DNA of 64,000 bases, from NCBI GenBank assembly GCA_965246795.1, contig CBDFFN010000008.1, forward strand, positions 248,001-312,000, read 5' to 3'. Each line of letters begins with the position of its first letter. Position 1 is the stretch's first letter. Positions 18,101 to 25,666 of the stretch are shown here, in pieces. A model generated the notes under the pieces. The model saw nothing but the letters and a program-made list of their open reading frames with translations. It was not told the DNA's origin and made no database searches. Origin of the DNA: JAJXWB01 sp965246795. GTDB lineage: Bacteria > Pseudomonadota > Alphaproteobacteria > Rhizobiales > Beijerinckiaceae. A program made the position numbers and the translations under genes.

Positions 18101-20934
18101 TGACCTACAACACGCTGAAGACGACAGCTGGCGATATCAAGCTGACGTCGGACGCGGCGTCGGTGAAGGGTGTCACGGTCGGCACGACAGCCGACACGCT
18201 CGAAGCACAGAATGCCTTCGATATTGCTGCCGCGACGGATGTGGCTTCAAACTCACTGAAGTCTGACACAGGTTCCGGCAGCATCCGGTCGACCGGCGGT
18301 GCGGTGATGGTCGCGACGACCAACGCAGCGACATCGCTCGGCGTGAATGCGACCGGTGCGGTTGGCATGACGAATGTGACGACGGGTACGACCTTCGATG
18401 CCACATCGTCCGGCAGCACCGTTGCTCTCGGCACCGCAAACTCCGGCGGCACACAGACGATCGAGGCGAAAAACGCCCTGACCTACAACACGCTGAAGAC
18501 GACAGCTGGCGATATCAAGCTGACGTCGGACACGGCTTCCATCGCAGGTATCGCTCCGGGCGACGCGTTGGATGCAAAGGGCGCGTTCAATCTGGCGGCC
18601 GCCACGACGATCAACGGAACGTCGCTCAAATCCGAATTGGGAAGCGGTACGGTGAAGACGGCCGGTGCCATCAATCTCGGCACGGCGAACACCGCGACGA
18701 CGCTCGACGTGACCTCGACAGGTGATGCGATCGCGCTTGGAACGGCAACGTCCGGCGGCACGCAGACTGTCGAAGCGAAGAACGCGCTGACCTACAACAC
18801 GCTGAAGACGACAGTGGGCGATATCAAGCTCACGTCGGACACGGCTTCGGTGAAGGGCGTTTCGGTTGGCACGACGGCGGACACGCTCGGGGCAAAGAAC
18901 GCGTTCCAGATCGCCGCGGCGACCGACGTGTCGGCGACTTCGCTGAAGTCCGACACGGGTTCCGGCAGCATCCGCTCGAGCGGCGGTGCGGTAACTGTCG
19001 CCACCACCAACGCGGCGACCTCGCTCGGCGTGAACGCGACGGGCGCCATCGGCCTCACGAATGTGACGACTGGCACGACCTTCGATGCGACGTCATCGGG
19101 CAGCACGGTCGCGCTCGGCACGGTGACTTCGGGCGGCGCGCAGACTATCGAAGCGAAGAATGCGCTGACCTACAACACGCTCAAGACGACGGTGGGCGAT
19201 ATCAAGCTGACCTCGGATACGGCTTCGGTGAAGGGCATTGCAAACGGCAACACAGCCGACACGCTCGAGGCACAGAACGCCTTCAACATTGCTGCGGCAA
19301 CGGATGTGGTAGCGACATCGCTGAAGTCCGACACCGGCGCTGGCAGCGTCCGCTCGACAGGTGGCGACGTGACGGTCGCAACGACGAACACGACGACCTC
19401 GCTGGGCGTGAACGCAACGGGCGCGATTGGCCTCACGACTGTGACGACTGGCACGACCTTCGATGCGACGTCATCGGGCAGCACGGTCGCGCTCGGCACC
19501 GCAAACTCTGGTGGCACGCAGACGGTCGAGGCGAAGAACGCGCTGACCTACAACACGCTGAAGACGACAGTTGGCGACATCAAGCTGACGTCGGACACGG
19601 CTTCGGTGAAGGGCATCACGAACGGCAACACCGCCGACACGCTCGAAGCGCAGAACACATTCCAGATCGCCGCGGCCACGGACGTCGTAGCCGTCTCGCT
19701 GAAGTCCGACACCGGCGCTGGTAGCGTCCGCTCGACAGGTGGCGACGTGACGGTCGCAACGACTAACACGACGACCTCGCTCGGCGTGAACGCGACGGGC
19801 GCCATCGGCCTCACGATTGTGACGACCGGCACGACCTTCGACGCGACATCGTCAGGCAGCACGATCGCGCTTGGCACGGCGACTTCCGGCGGTACGCAGA
19901 CGGTCCGTGCGCGCGACGACATCGCTTTCACCACCCTGCGTACAACAGGTATCTCGGGCGATCCCGGCGACGTGACGCTCGCCTCGACCAATGGCTCCCT
20001 GCTGGGCGGCGACATCTTCGCGGCCGGCTCGATCTCTGCACAAGGCAAGAACATAGGCTTCGGAACGTTCAACGCCGGTCATGACGCGACGCTCGTCGCG
20101 AGCGGCGATCTCACCGGCACCAATCTGACTGCGACCGATCGCGCTAGCCTCAGCGCGGGCGGCGCGCTGTCGGTTGCGAGCATCAAAGCGCGCGACCTCG
20201 CACTGACGTCGCCGGGTTCGCTGTCCGTCGGCACGCTCGACGTCGGCAGTTCGTTGAATCTTGCGGCCAGCTCGGTGTCGGTGGGCACAGTGAACTCGCC
20301 CGGCACGCTGAGCCTGACGCTGACCGGCTTCAACGGCGGCATCGGCACAAGCGCCAATCTCTACGTCAACGCGCCGAGCATCGTCATTCCGTCGCTGCGT
20401 TTCGCGGATACGTCACTCTCGACGTCAGCGTCCTTCGTCGGCGTACAGAATGCGACGGTTCCGGGAACGTTGCGGCTGGCCTCGCCGTACAGCAATGTTC
20501 TCGTCAACGACCGGTCGTCGCTTCCACGGCCGGGCAGCACGGTGCAGCTGTTCCAGCCGGGTCAGAACTTCTTCCTGTATCAAAGCGGCAATACGACCTA
20601 CACGAACGCTTATGTCGTGCAGTTCGCGCGCAGCGCCGTCGTAAACGGCGACATCGCCGGCGGGCAGAATTCGAACCCGAGCTTCATCAACGATCTGCCG
20701 CGTTATAGTTACGAGGGGAATGACCGCCTGTTCCCGTCGATGCTGCCGGGCGACGCGCTGTCGCGCTGGATGCTTCCGATGGCGGCTTTCACCGATTATC
20801 TCCAACGCTTAAACAGCGTCACTCCGCCCACTACGCCGTCCGCGGCCGTGAATCTCGAGGAGAGCGAGACGGGATATTCGTTCGTACCAGGTACGCTGCT
20901 TATCGTTCCTTCCCGGAGCGGCCAGCGTCCCTGA
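14245..20934 (+). CDS. TpsA segment 4: C-terminal region with tandem repeats
   Basis: This is the last open portion of the adhesin. Sense in this frame starts near 14182, upstream of the nominal start. It contains beta-helix sequence, two helix-rich modules at about 15652-16110 (each starting NGVF and containing AQALGIADASTVTDTQIQ or ALALNIDDASKVTTAQIQ), six tandem 103-126-residue repeats at 17683-19881, and a distinct C-terminal domain after 20380 (NPSFINDLPRYSYEGNDRLF, then GDALSRWMLPMAAFTDYLQ). The non-repetitive aromatic-rich tail probably caps or anchors the fibre. Its stop lies 23 bp before the TpsB start, so the two are surely co-transcribed. Confidence 0.75.
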   Translation: MQEATLVRYFTATGAGAWQFSSGSSSDPYYYVSPSTAAASGGYVSTTGRSTTPIGTVIYGSTSAPGLQQTYFGSLIRYDDGYGAYRPGNMFGLGSSKSVGPYQVGYQGYQYITGNVGDRSGNKSYAIFYPDQAFVRVTSTVRADNPFSINFTGNLTGFVNVTSNAAVTIAGAIKNPNGSLSIDSTTGGGGASITQGAGLSLSGTSVSLSAGGAVGTSTTPIAATITSGLSTNVGSLAAYAGNGGVYVNLASGANGFSAVAAGGDVVVNATGSLLRGNSGLIAIGNNVTLKSTQGAIGALTDPLEVRTATNGVVNVSAYNDIGLTKPSGDMLIGQIASTAGSVAITVQNGNIYDSLSQTSASSLSTSQVNAIAAALNLNGATDAEAGAAAVTSFEKSVNSSLAGYGVFLAKGTIVAANSITLDSTTLGLYSPLANSAAIQSQRANQTGGSSYASLTNAQVQANANALATTNGVFQITITSSNRSNYQAQAAQALGIADASTVTDTQIQGWANAQYQTYAATFTQAYGSGWAARVTTDSVRLATVNTDLPGYKNLIAAGAVTNGVFTLASGSVETYRNQTALALNIDDASKVTTAQIQTFAGGLYQTYASDLSGAFGSSWQTVAQSTSTYAPFSVTAGSALATSLTSSSRWTAQQLVQAIDSSALQPASSVVGNDARADIIGQNVSLTVQGGSIGTYNPAGLRLSFQHLTNETLSTSELAALATATAPGSVTLIGTSPTGSALPAGTGLATLAPGSTVSAIQIAQTKPVFVNATGALTVNASSTVYLQGTSGSSFNVNRVQAGGDVSIAAPASITTATLAGIPLSATQFITPGNLSLVAGTGGIGSSTTPIVTQIGGAYVNISAPADVYLRSVGADMRLDRVFAGGTASLGTATGYSIVSALAGVNVQGGDIVLSSGNAIGTGTTPLAVRTTGTLSGSAVGAANIYGSPIGGGQNNDLTVTSFTAGGALKIGAQGTFTLNNTLSSVSDGVSVTAGSFIMAATSTISVGGVVSINTLYDATLASLSSTAVSVGGAATVSVNAGGAILLASGGPTTTITTGANGVTSLVATNDIGAATAPIAIDTPTLFANSTSGSVYVAGRSPLHVTSINAGAGRLLLTGTGALTVDLASSFGRLDITSAGGAVALGTANSGGAQTVEAKNALTYNTLKTTAGDIKLTSDTASVKGVTVGGVADTLEAKNAFDIAAATDVSATSLKSDTTSGSIRSTGGSVTVATTNTTTSLNVNATGAVGLTTVTTGTTFDATSSGSTVALGTANSGGAQTVEAKNALTYNTLKTTAGDIKLTSDAASVKGVTVGTTADTLEAQNAFDIAAATDVASNSLKSDTGSGSIRSTGGAVMVATTNAATSLGVNATGAVGMTNVTTGTTFDATSSGSTVALGTANSGGTQTIEAKNALTYNTLKTTAGDIKLTSDTASIAGIAPGDALDAKGAFNLAAATTINGTSLKSELGSGTVKTAGAINLGTANTATTLDVTSTGDAIALGTATSGGTQTVEAKNALTYNTLKTTVGDIKLTSDTASVKGVSVGTTADTLGAKNAFQIAAATDVSATSLKSDTGSGSIRSSGGAVTVATTNAATSLGVNATGAIGLTNVTTGTTFDATSSGSTVALGTVTSGGAQTIEAKNALTYNTLKTTVGDIKLTSDTASVKGIANGNTADTLEAQNAFNIAAATDVVATSLKSDTGAGSVRSTGGDVTVATTNTTTSLGVNATGAIGLTTVTTGTTFDATSSGSTVALGTANSGGTQTVEAKNALTYNTLKTTVGDIKLTSDTASVKGITNGNTADTLEAQNTFQIAAATDVVAVSLKSDTGAGSVRSTGGDVTVATTNTTTSLGVNATGAIGLTIVTTGTTFDATSSGSTIALGTATSGGTQTVRARDDIAFTTLRTTGISGDPGDVTLASTNGSLLGGDIFAAGSISAQGKNIGFGTFNAGHDATLVASGDLTGTNLTATDRASLSAGGALSVASIKARDLALTSPGSLSVGTLDVGSSLNLAASSVSVGTVNSPGTLSLTLTGFNGGIGTSANLYVNAPSIVIPSLRFADTSLSTSASFVGVQNATVPGTLRLASPYSNVLVNDRSSLPRPGSTVQLFQPGQNFFLYQSGNTTYTNAYVVQFARSAVVNGDIAGGQNSNPSFINDLPRYSYEGNDRLFPSMLPGDALSRWMLPMAAFTDYLQRLNSVTPPTTPSAAVNLEESETGYSFVPGTLLIVPSRSGQRP
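17683..19881 (+). repeat. Six in-frame tandem repeats (378 bp, third unit 309 bp)
   Basis: Units begin at 17683, 18061, 18439, 18748, 19126 and 19504, giving lengths 378, 378, 309, 378, 378 and 378 bp; a seventh partial start is at 19882. Each full unit encodes 126 residues starting with SGG(A/T)QT(V/I)EAKNALTYN, followed by LKTTxGDIKLTSD, then a variable stretch, DTLEA, SLKSD and TTGTTFDATSSGS. The third unit is shorter and diverged in the middle. Conservation at the DNA level is high, as expected for units that expand, contract and homogenise by recombination. The array is coding, not a CRISPR or satellite. Confidence 0.9.
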
Positions 20935-20957
20935 AATTCGGTAGTTGGAGTGTTGTT

Positions 20958-22625
20958 GTGAGTCTCGTGCGCGTCAGTGTCGGAGTTCTGGTGGCGCTTG
21001 CGCCATTGGCTGCGCGCGCGCAGGTGCCGAACGCAGCGACGTCGCCACAAGTGAATCCAGGCATCATCTCCAACGAGAACCGACGCAACGAGCAGCAGTT
21101 GCGCGAACTCGTCGATCCGAGCACGACAACCGCACCGCTGGCGCCGACGCGCGTCAACCCGAGCGTCGTTGCGCCGTCGGGTGGGCCAAAGGTGCGTCTC
21201 AACAGCATCGACTTCGATCCGTCGACCTTCATCACGAAGGCCGAGCTCGACCAGATCGCCGCACCCTACGTCGGCCAGACTGTCGAGATTTCCGACATCC
21301 AGCGCATCGTGAAAGCCGTCAACGACCTCTTCTCGGAGAGAGGGATCGTCACGGCCGCTGCCTACCTGCCACCGCAGGACCTGAAGACTGGCGCGCTGCG
21401 TATCGCCATCGTCGAAGGCAAACTCGGCAAGGTCACGACCAGCGGATCGAACCGCCTGCGCACAGAATTCGTCACGCATGTCGTGCCGCAGGCCGAGGGC
21501 GAAATCGTCGATGTGCCACGACTGACGCAGAGCATCGCCACGTTCAACAAGACGGGCGTCGCGCAGATCCAGGGCTCACTCGCATCCGGCGCGTCTTTCG
21601 GCCTGACCGACATCAACCTCGCCGTCATCTCGCCGCCGGCTCTGTCGATGAACGTCTTTGTCGATAATCAGGGCACCGAGTCCGTCGGCAAGCACCAAGG
21701 CGGCTTTCTCATCCAGGGCTATTCGCCCTTCGGCATCGACGACCGGCTGACGGTGTATGGCGTCGGATCGCAAGGCAATCTCGACGGCAACATCGCCTAC
21801 AGCATGCCGTTCAATCCGTTCGGTGGTCGCATCGGCGCGAGTTTCACGAAAGGTCGCATCTATGTCGTGCGTGGGCCGTTCGCCAATCTCGACATCAAGG
21901 GCCGGTCGCAAAGCGTCTCCGCCAACGTCACTCAGCCGATCTTCGTCAACTCAAACTTCTACTTCCTCGCCAACGGTGCGGTGTCGCTCATCGAATCGCA
22001 ATCGAAGCAGGAAGATGTCGAGGTTACGAATAATCGCACGTTGAAGAAGACCGGCGGCTTCTCGATCGGCTACGTCAGCGACACGTTCGCCGTGAACCTT
22101 TCACCGACAGTTTCGCACGCGGAATCCTATTTCAAGGTCGCCGAAGCAAAGCAGCGGTTCGTTGCCTTCAACGGGACGGCATCGGCGTCGCTGCGCCTTC
22201 CCTTCGGGTTTCTCGCGACCACATCCGGGGCATTCCAGATGTCGCTGAGGCCCTTCATCGCCGGCGACCAACTGTTCCAGATCGGCGGCCCGACATCGGT
22301 GCGCGGCTACCAGACGGGGCTTTTCGCGGCAGCGACGGGGTATTTCGCCAATGCGGAAATCCATCGCAACGCGGATTTCCTGTCGATGCCGAACCTCGAC
22401 GTCTTCGCATTTTACGATCGCGGCAGCACTTACAGCGTATCGCCGGCCGTAAAAACGATCCATTCGGTCGGGGCAGGGCTGACCTACACATACGAGAAGC
22501 GCTTCATCGGCGAAGTCAGCGCGGGTCGGCCGCTCGCACGTGTCGTCTCGAAACAGCCGCCCGTCGAGGTTTACTTTCGCGTGACACTGAAACTCACGAG
22601 CGACGACCTGAACATCTTTCAATGA
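20958..22625 (+). CDS. TpsB-type outer-membrane transporter (ShlB/FhaC/HecB family)
   Basis: This 555-residue protein exports the TpsA adhesin across the outer membrane. It has a signal peptide (VSVGVLVALAPLAARAQ), a linker, POTRA sequence at about residues 75-205 (VRLNSIDFDPSTFITKAELDQ and GIVTAAAYLPPQDL), and a C-terminal 16-strand-type barrel. The hallmark loop motif is GGPTSVRGYQTG near residue 445. The protein ends in amphipathic strands (VEVYFRVTLKL). Length and domain order are normal for the family. The start is GTG 20958, with TTGGAG at 20945-20950. It follows tpsA by 23 bp, and the intact frame contrasts with the broken tpsA frame. Confidence 0.93.
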   Translation: MSLVRVSVGVLVALAPLAARAQVPNAATSPQVNPGIISNENRRNEQQLRELVDPSTTTAPLAPTRVNPSVVAPSGGPKVRLNSIDFDPSTFITKAELDQIAAPYVGQTVEISDIQRIVKAVNDLFSERGIVTAAAYLPPQDLKTGALRIAIVEGKLGKVTTSGSNRLRTEFVTHVVPQAEGEIVDVPRLTQSIATFNKTGVAQIQGSLASGASFGLTDINLAVISPPALSMNVFVDNQGTESVGKHQGGFLIQGYSPFGIDDRLTVYGVGSQGNLDGNIAYSMPFNPFGGRIGASFTKGRIYVVRGPFANLDIKGRSQSVSANVTQPIFVNSNFYFLANGAVSLIESQSKQEDVEVTNNRTLKKTGGFSIGYVSDTFAVNLSPTVSHAESYFKVAEAKQRFVAFNGTASASLRLPFGFLATTSGAFQMSLRPFIAGDQLFQIGGPTSVRGYQTGLFAAATGYFANAEIHRNADFLSMPNLDVFAFYDRGSTYSVSPAVKTIHSVGAGLTYTYEKRFIGEVSAGRPLARVVSKQPPVEVYFRVTLKLTSDDLNIFQ

Positions 22626-22646
22626 AGTGGTGGGATTCGACCGGGG

Positions 22647-23315
22647 CTATGACAGCCTGAACCCATCCAGAAACCGTGCAACGGAGTCGACGATCGCCTT
22701 TTTGCGGTTGTGGCCAGCACCGAGGCCATAAACATATTCGCGGATACCGAGGTAGAAAATGCCTCCGTGATGGACCCACATGTCGTTCATCGTCGGCTGC
22801 TTCGCTTTGGCCCCATGTTTTCGTCGGATCCCCTTCACGATCTCCGCGTGCATCGGTGCGATGATCGCGCTTGAAAGCTCCCCGATGTAGCGGCGGTTGA
22901 GATCGTCACCTTGCAGTCCAGCGAAGACGAACAGGCGTACCCACTCGCGTGTTAGGATCGCGCTCGAATATTCGACATAAAATGTCGTCATGCGTTCGCG
23001 TAGCGGGATCTTCGCATCGACGATAAAACGCGACCATCGTGGTTCGAGCCGAACGGAATAGATGCGCTCGAAAACGGCGTTCAGAAGGTCCTGTTTCGTC
23101 GGGAAGTAGTTGTAGAGCAGGGGCTGCGTCACACGCAAACGCTGGGACAGTTCGCGCGTTGTGCCCGCGATTCCATGTTCTGCAAAGAACGCGATCGCTT
23201 CGCTAAGGATCTGCTCGCGACGCTCGTCGGGCGACAAGCGCGTTCGGGACGCTCGCACGCTGACGACAGCATGTCCCTTCGTTCGCGCGAACTTAGGGGC
23301 GACAGGCGGCGACAC
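22647..23315 (-). CDS. TetR/AcrR-family transcriptional regulator
   Basis: This 222-residue repressor-type protein has an N-terminal helix-turn-helix at about residues 27-75 (RREQILSEAIAFFAEHGIAG, then RLRVTQPLLYNYFPTKQDLL). The C-terminal ligand-binding domain is not assignable to a known effector. It is transcribed divergently from the module A importer and molybdenum-hydroxylase operon across a 156-bp gap, so it most likely controls that operon and itself. It converges with tpsB with only 21 bp between the two stops. Confidence 0.88.
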   Translation of the reverse strand: MSPPVAPKFARTKGHAVVSVRASRTRLSPDERREQILSEAIAFFAEHGIAGTTRELSQRLRVTQPLLYNYFPTKQDLLNAVFERIYSVRLEPRWSRFIVDAKIPLRERMTTFYVEYSSAILTREWVRLFVFAGLQGDDLNRRYIGELSSAIIAPMHAEIVKGIRRKHGAKAKQPTMNDMWVHHGGIFYLGIREYVYGLGAGHNRKKAIVDSVARFLDGFRLS

Positions 23316-23391
23316 CTCTACTTTCGACCGACTTTACAAGAATTTTGTTCCATGCTTCCTTATCTATCACGTTATCAATAAGACGGACAAA

Positions 23392-23408
23392 CCGGCTGTA
23401 TGAGCCGG
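23392..23408. promoter_or_regulatory. Inverted repeat in the TetR/importer divergent promoter region
   Basis: CCGGCT at 23392-23397 and AGCCGG at 23403-23408 form a perfect 6-bp inverted repeat with a 5-bp spacer. It lies between the divergent tetR and substrate-binding-protein genes, 64 bp upstream of the latter. A second, weaker pair (CTTAT/ATAAG) lies just upstream at about 23358-23382. Either could be the TetR operator; which one is not decidable from the sequence. Confidence 0.35.
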
Positions 23409-23471
23409 AATGCGGTCACAAGCGGCGAAGCTGCAGGGCCGAGGGGTTGAGGAAACGCACAGGGAGGTTTT

Positions 23472-24713
23472 ATGAACCGCAGGACGCTGATCGGCGCCGC
23501 GACAGGCATCTTCGCTCTCGGCGCAACCACCGCGCTGGCACAGCAGCCGCCCATCAAGATCGGCCTCTCGATGCCGCAAACAGGTGGGCTCGCCGCCGGT
23601 GGCCGCGCCTCGCAGCTCGGGCTTGAGATCTGGCGCGACGACATCAATGCGAAGGGCGGTCTGCTCGGCCGCAAGGTCGAACTCGTCATCTACGACGACA
23701 AGTCGAGCGCGACGGAATCGCCGGCGATCTACGCGAAGCTGCTCGACGTCGACAAGGTCGACATCATTTTCGCGCCTTATGGCTCGGTGCAAACAGCGCC
23801 CATCCTGCCGATCGCCAAGCAACGCGGCATGGTGCTCATCGGCAATTTCGCCTTCCAGGTGAATGCGAAGGTCGGCCATGACCGCTGGTTCAATATCGCG
23901 CCGTGGGGTCCCGCCGACAGTTGGGCGTCCGCCTATCTGGATCTCGCGCAGAAGGCCGGCGGCAAGACGATGGCCGTGCTCGCCTCCGATCAGGAATTCT
24001 CGCAGAATGTTGCCAAGGCCGCGAAAGACGTCGCCGCCAAGCGCAACATCCCGATCGTCTTCGAGCAGAACTATCCGCCGAACACCGTCGAATTCGCCGG
24101 GATCATCCGCGCGCTGAAAGCGGCGAAGCCCGATATCGTCTATGTCACGTCGTATCCGCCGGACACGGCAGGCATCCTGCGCGCCGTGGACGAGATCGGC
24201 GTCGGTGACAACGTCAAGATATTCGGTGGCGGCATGGTCGGCGTGCAGTTCTCCGCAGTTATGGAGAATCTTGGCTCGCTTCTCAACGGCGTCACGAACT
24301 TCAATTCCTGGCTGCCCGAGCCGAGCATGTATTTCGAAGGCACGAAGGAGTTTTTCGAGAAATACTCAAAGCGTGCGGCCGAGGCGAAAGTCGATACGCT
24401 TGGCTATTACCTTGCGCCCTTCGGCTACGCGCAGGGGCAGATCATCGCGCAAGCGGTCAACGCCAACAAGTCGCTCGACCAGAAAGCGATGGCCGATTAT
24501 CTCCATAGTAACGAACTGAAGACGATCGTCGGCCCGATCACCTATGCTGCCGATGGCGAGCGCAAGGAACCGGCGACATTGATGGCGCAATACCGTGGCG
24601 TCATCGACAAGAACCTCGACCAATTCCGCACTGTCGGAAAGCAGGTCATTCTGTATCCGGAGAAGTTGAAGTCGGGCGAGCTCAAGACGCCATTCGAAGC
24701 AGCCCGCAAATAG
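23472..24713 (+). CDS. ABC importer substrate-binding protein, LivK-type (module A)
   Basis: This is the periplasmic receptor of a branched-chain-amino-acid-type ABC importer (HAAT family), 413 residues. The N-terminus MNRRTLIGAATGIFALGATT is an export signal with adjacent arginines. Mature sequence starts IKIGLSMPQTGGLAAGG, the usual ligand-fold entry, followed by DDINAKGGLLGRKVELVIYD. AGGGAGG at 23461-23467 is a strong ribosome site. It is the first gene of an operon with two permeases, two ATPases and a molybdenum hydroxylase. Proteins of this fold bind many small molecules besides amino acids, including aromatic acids and amides, so the ligand is probably the hydroxylase substrate. Confidence 0.9.
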   Translation: MNRRTLIGAATGIFALGATTALAQQPPIKIGLSMPQTGGLAAGGRASQLGLEIWRDDINAKGGLLGRKVELVIYDDKSSATESPAIYAKLLDVDKVDIIFAPYGSVQTAPILPIAKQRGMVLIGNFAFQVNAKVGHDRWFNIAPWGPADSWASAYLDLAQKAGGKTMAVLASDQEFSQNVAKAAKDVAAKRNIPIVFEQNYPPNTVEFAGIIRALKAAKPDIVYVTSYPPDTAGILRAVDEIGVGDNVKIFGGGMVGVQFSAVMENLGSLLNGVTNFNSWLPEPSMYFEGTKEFFEKYSKRAAEAKVDTLGYYLAPFGYAQGQIIAQAVNANKSLDQKAMADYLHSNELKTIVGPITYAADGERKEPATLMAQYRGVIDKNLDQFRTVGKQVILYPEKLKSGELKTPFEAARK

Positions 24714-24789
24714 TCGCGGCCGCACACGACATCGCGGAGAGTGGCGGCGGGCTGATGTCCGTCGTCGGTATCCCGGGACGTTTCGACTG

Positions 24790-25665
24790 ATGTTCTCGTT
24801 CGAACTGCTCTTCGAATCGATCGTCTTTGGGCTGCTGCTCGGCTGCTTCTATGCGGCTGTCAGCATCGGCCTCGCTGTGGCATTCGGCCTCCTCGATGTG
24901 CCGCACATAGCGCATCCCGCTTATCTCGTTCTTGCGTCCTATGGCGTCTATCTGCTCAACGAAAACTACGGCATCGATCCGCTACTCGCCGGCCTCATCT
25001 TGACGCCGTTTCTTTTCGTGCTCGGTGTCGTAACCTACCGGCTTTATCACATCAGCTTCGAGAAGCGCGGAAGCGATACCGGCGTGCGCGGTCTCGCGTT
25101 TTTCTTCGGTGTCGCTTTCATCATCGAAGTGCTGATCATCCTGCAGTTTGGCGTCGATCAACGTTCTGTTTCGGCGCCCTATATCGGTAAGTCGTGGCGC
25201 ATCTTCGACATGCGTATTCCGATCCGCCAACTTGTCGCGTTCGGCGTCGCGATTGGCCTCACGGTCGGCTTGTCGCTGTATCTGAAACGCACATTCACGG
25301 GCCGTGCCATTCGTGCCGTGGCGCAAGATCAGGAAGCATTGCGCCTGATGGGTGCCGACCCGGTCCGCATCAAGCAATGGGCGTTCGGCATCGCAACGGC
25401 GGTTCTCGGTCTCGCCGGAGCGCTTCTCATCATAGTCGCACCGATCAGTCCGACGCTCGATCGCGCTTATATCGGGCGCACGTTCTGCGTTGTGGTGATG
25501 GCTGGCCTCGGCAGTATGACAGGGACGCTCGTCGCTTCGATCATCCTCGGTGTCGCCGAGTCGATTGTGCTGACGATGTTTGGCGCGTCATGGGCGCCGG
25601 CCATCTCATTCACGCTGTTGCTTGCGGTGCTCGCCGTTCGCCCGCAAGGCCTGTTCGGAAAATAG
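24790..25665 (+). CDS. ABC importer permease, LivH-type (module A)
   Basis: This 291-residue inner-membrane permease has multiple hydrophobic helices. LivH-family features include the N-terminal GLLLGCFYAAVSIGLAVAFG, a GRAIRAVAQDQEALRLMG cytoplasmic coupling segment near residue 175, and VVVMAGLGSMTGTLVASIILG near the C-terminus. Length is normal for LivH. It lies 76 bp after the binding-protein gene. Its stop TAG (25663-25665) is followed one base later by the LivM ATG, so the two are translationally linked. Confidence 0.9.
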   Translation: MFSFELLFESIVFGLLLGCFYAAVSIGLAVAFGLLDVPHIAHPAYLVLASYGVYLLNENYGIDPLLAGLILTPFLFVLGVVTYRLYHISFEKRGSDTGVRGLAFFFGVAFIIEVLIILQFGVDQRSVSAPYIGKSWRIFDMRIPIRQLVAFGVAIGLTVGLSLYLKRTFTGRAIRAVAQDQEALRLMGADPVRIKQWAFGIATAVLGLAGALLIIVAPISPTLDRAYIGRTFCVVVMAGLGSMTGTLVASIILGVAESIVLTMFGASWAPAISFTLLLAVLAVRPQGLFGK

Positions 25666-25666
25666 G

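Larger units (their letters stand above)
2472..20934 (+). pseudogene. Giant LktA/FHA-type filamentous adhesin (TpsA), frameshifted as given
   Basis: This is the exoprotein of a two-partner secretion system, a beta-helical surface or secreted adhesin. Start is GTG 2472 after GAGGGG at 2461-2466, with a hydrophobic export signal (LLHTSALIPAAAA). The frame shifts by one base near 2545-2570, at the G run 3546-3549, near 7157, 7188 and 7290, and at the G run 14176-14178. Five look like an extra base and one like a missing base. Correcting them leaves 18,459 nt, exactly 6,153 codons including the stop. Apart from those shifts the coding pattern is clean for 18 kb, so either inactivation is recent or the shifts are sequence errors. 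The N-terminus carries the secretion domain (ADPYGFVVGPQG); the rest is glycine/alanine/threonine-rich repeats. The partner tpsB follows by 23 bp. Confidence 0.85.

Noticed and set aside
17683..19881. Regular repeats considered as a CRISPR or satellite array
   Set aside because: Units are 309-378 bp and in frame within a long coding sequence; no short direct repeats with spacers.
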